NCBI GenBank assembly: GCA_002169475.2
Contig: NHKK02000014.1
Coordinates: forward strand, 2,298-16,306
From: Candidatus Pelagibacter sp. TMED239
GTDB taxonomy: Bacteria > Pseudomonadota > Alphaproteobacteria > Pelagibacterales > Pelagibacteraceae
Direction of reading: 5' to 3'
DNA: 14,009 bases
A program made the translations under genes and the position numbers. Shown one piece after another: positions 13,378-14,009 of this stretch. How positions within the stretch are numbered: the stretch's first letter is position 1; every line of letters starts with the position of its first letter. The notes beneath the pieces were generated by a model. It was not told the origin of the DNA. It searched no databases and worked only from the letters and a program-made list of their open reading frames with translations.

Positions 13378-14009
13378 ATGAACTACCAAAAATTAGGGAA
13401 TACTGATCTTGATGTAAGTACAATTTGTCTCGGTACAATGACATGGGGTGAACAAAACACTCAAGATCAGGGTTTTGAGCAAATGGATTATGCTTTAGAT
13501 AAAGGAGTAAACTTCTGGGATACTGCAGAAATTTATTCTATTCCTCCAAGAGAAGAAACATTTGGAAGTACAGAGGAAATTATTGGAAATTGGTTTGAAA
13601 GAACTAAAAAGAGAGACAAGGTAATTCTTGCTTCAAAAGTTTGTGGACCAATGAGGGAGTATGTTAGAGGGGGTGGAAACCAATTTGGAGAAAAGAATAT
13701 TACTAAAGCTTTAGAGGGAAGTTTAAAAAGATTAAAAACAGATTATATTGATCTATATCAGCTACATTGGCCTGAGAGAAATACAAATTTTTTTGGTAAA
13801 TTAGGTTATGAGCATAAAGATGATTCAGAATGGACTAAATTTGAGGATATTTTAGAAAATCTTAAAAAATTTATTGAACAAGGAAAAATTAGATATGTTG
13901 GTCTATCTAATGAAACTCCTTGGGGGTTATCAAAATTTTTAGAAATATCTAAAAATAAAAATCTGCCAAGAATGCTTTCCGTTCAGAACCCTTATAATTT
14001 ACTCAACAG
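13378..14009 (+). CDS. tas: Tas-like aldo/keto reductase (3' end outside window)
   Basis: The first 210 codons of an NADP(H)-dependent aldo/keto reductase running off the right edge; full-length Tas is about 346 residues. It closely follows the E. coli Tas pattern: LDVSTICLGTMTWGEQNTQD (11-30), IPPREETFGSTEEIIGNWF (55-73), ILASKVCGP (83-91), LKRLKTDYIDLYQLHWPERN (116-135) and FFGKLGYEHKDDS (138-150). The catalytic tetrad is complete: Asp48, Tyr53, Lys87 and His130. It should reduce carbonyl compounds in the cytoplasm; the true substrate of Tas-type enzymes is not established. The ATG fits the family start; no clear Shine-Dalgarno is present. It is divergent from the Bax inhibitor gene across an 81-base spacer. 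Confidence 0.88.
   Translation, partial: MNYQKLGNTDLDVSTICLGTMTWGEQNTQDQGFEQMDYALDKGVNFWDTAEIYSIPPREETFGSTEEIIGNWFERTKKRDKVILASKVCGPMREYVRGGGNQFGEKNITKALEGSLKRLKTDYIDLYQLHWPERNTNFFGKLGYEHKDDSEWTKFEDILENLKKFIEQGKIRYVGLSNETPWGLSKFLEISKNKNLPRMLSVQNPYNLLN

Noticed and set aside
1..14009. CRISPR arrays, insertion sequences, prophage or defence genes
   Set aside because: No regularly spaced repeats, transposase, integrase or known defence motifs are visible; all clear genes belong to core metabolic, envelope or maturation families.

Overview
The window looks like a chromosome segment of a streamlined, very AT-rich marine alphaproteobacterium of the SAR11/Pelagibacter type. This rests on strong A/T bias at codon level, spacers mostly of 0 to 40 bases, frequent start/stop overlaps, few Shine-Dalgarno sites, and alphaproteobacterial families such as DUF2794, HspQ and a System I cytochrome c maturation set. 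The lineage is inferred from style and gene content; no marker RNA gene is present. There is no mobile element, CRISPR array, tRNA or rRNA, and no gene-free stretch over 300 bases.

Left edge (1-422, minus): 5' part of an exported PQQ-dependent sugar/sorbosone dehydrogenase-like beta-propeller, with its own upstream region (423-547). Next comes a compact minus-strand block from 11080 down to 548. In transcription order it holds ccmC-ccmD-ccmE-ccmF-ccmG-ccmH (periplasmic haem attachment to c-type cytochromes), a PagL-like outer-membrane lipid A deacylase, two tandem FMN-dependent L-2-hydroxyacid dehydrogenases, a PLP aminotransferase, an FAD-linked D-lactate/glycolate dehydrogenase, and an NAD(P)-dependent D-2-hydroxyacid dehydrogenase. 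Spacers inside the block are 38 bases or less, so one long transcript is plausible. ccmA, ccmB and ccmI are not in the window.

Upstream of ccmC is a 15-bp hairpin (11110-11168), perfectly paired only in RNA sense to ccmC, then hspQ (minus). On the plus strand an ispZ/yciB septation gene overlaps a DUF2794 gene, which converges on a Bax inhibitor-1 family membrane protein gene (minus). The right edge carries the 5' two thirds of a Tas-like aldo/keto reductase (plus).

How the genes fit together: FMN enzymes for L-2-hydroxyacids, an FAD enzyme for D-2-hydroxyacids, a D-specific reductase and an aminotransferase cover both stereoisomers of a 2-hydroxyacid, the shared 2-oxoacid, and its amino acid. 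Flavin hydroxyacid dehydrogenases usually pass electrons to quinone or cytochrome c, so co-location with the cytochrome c maturation genes makes sense. The two FMN paralogues carry complementary changes at residues expected to hold the FMN phosphate, the most specific lead here. No clearly new defence or mobile system was seen.
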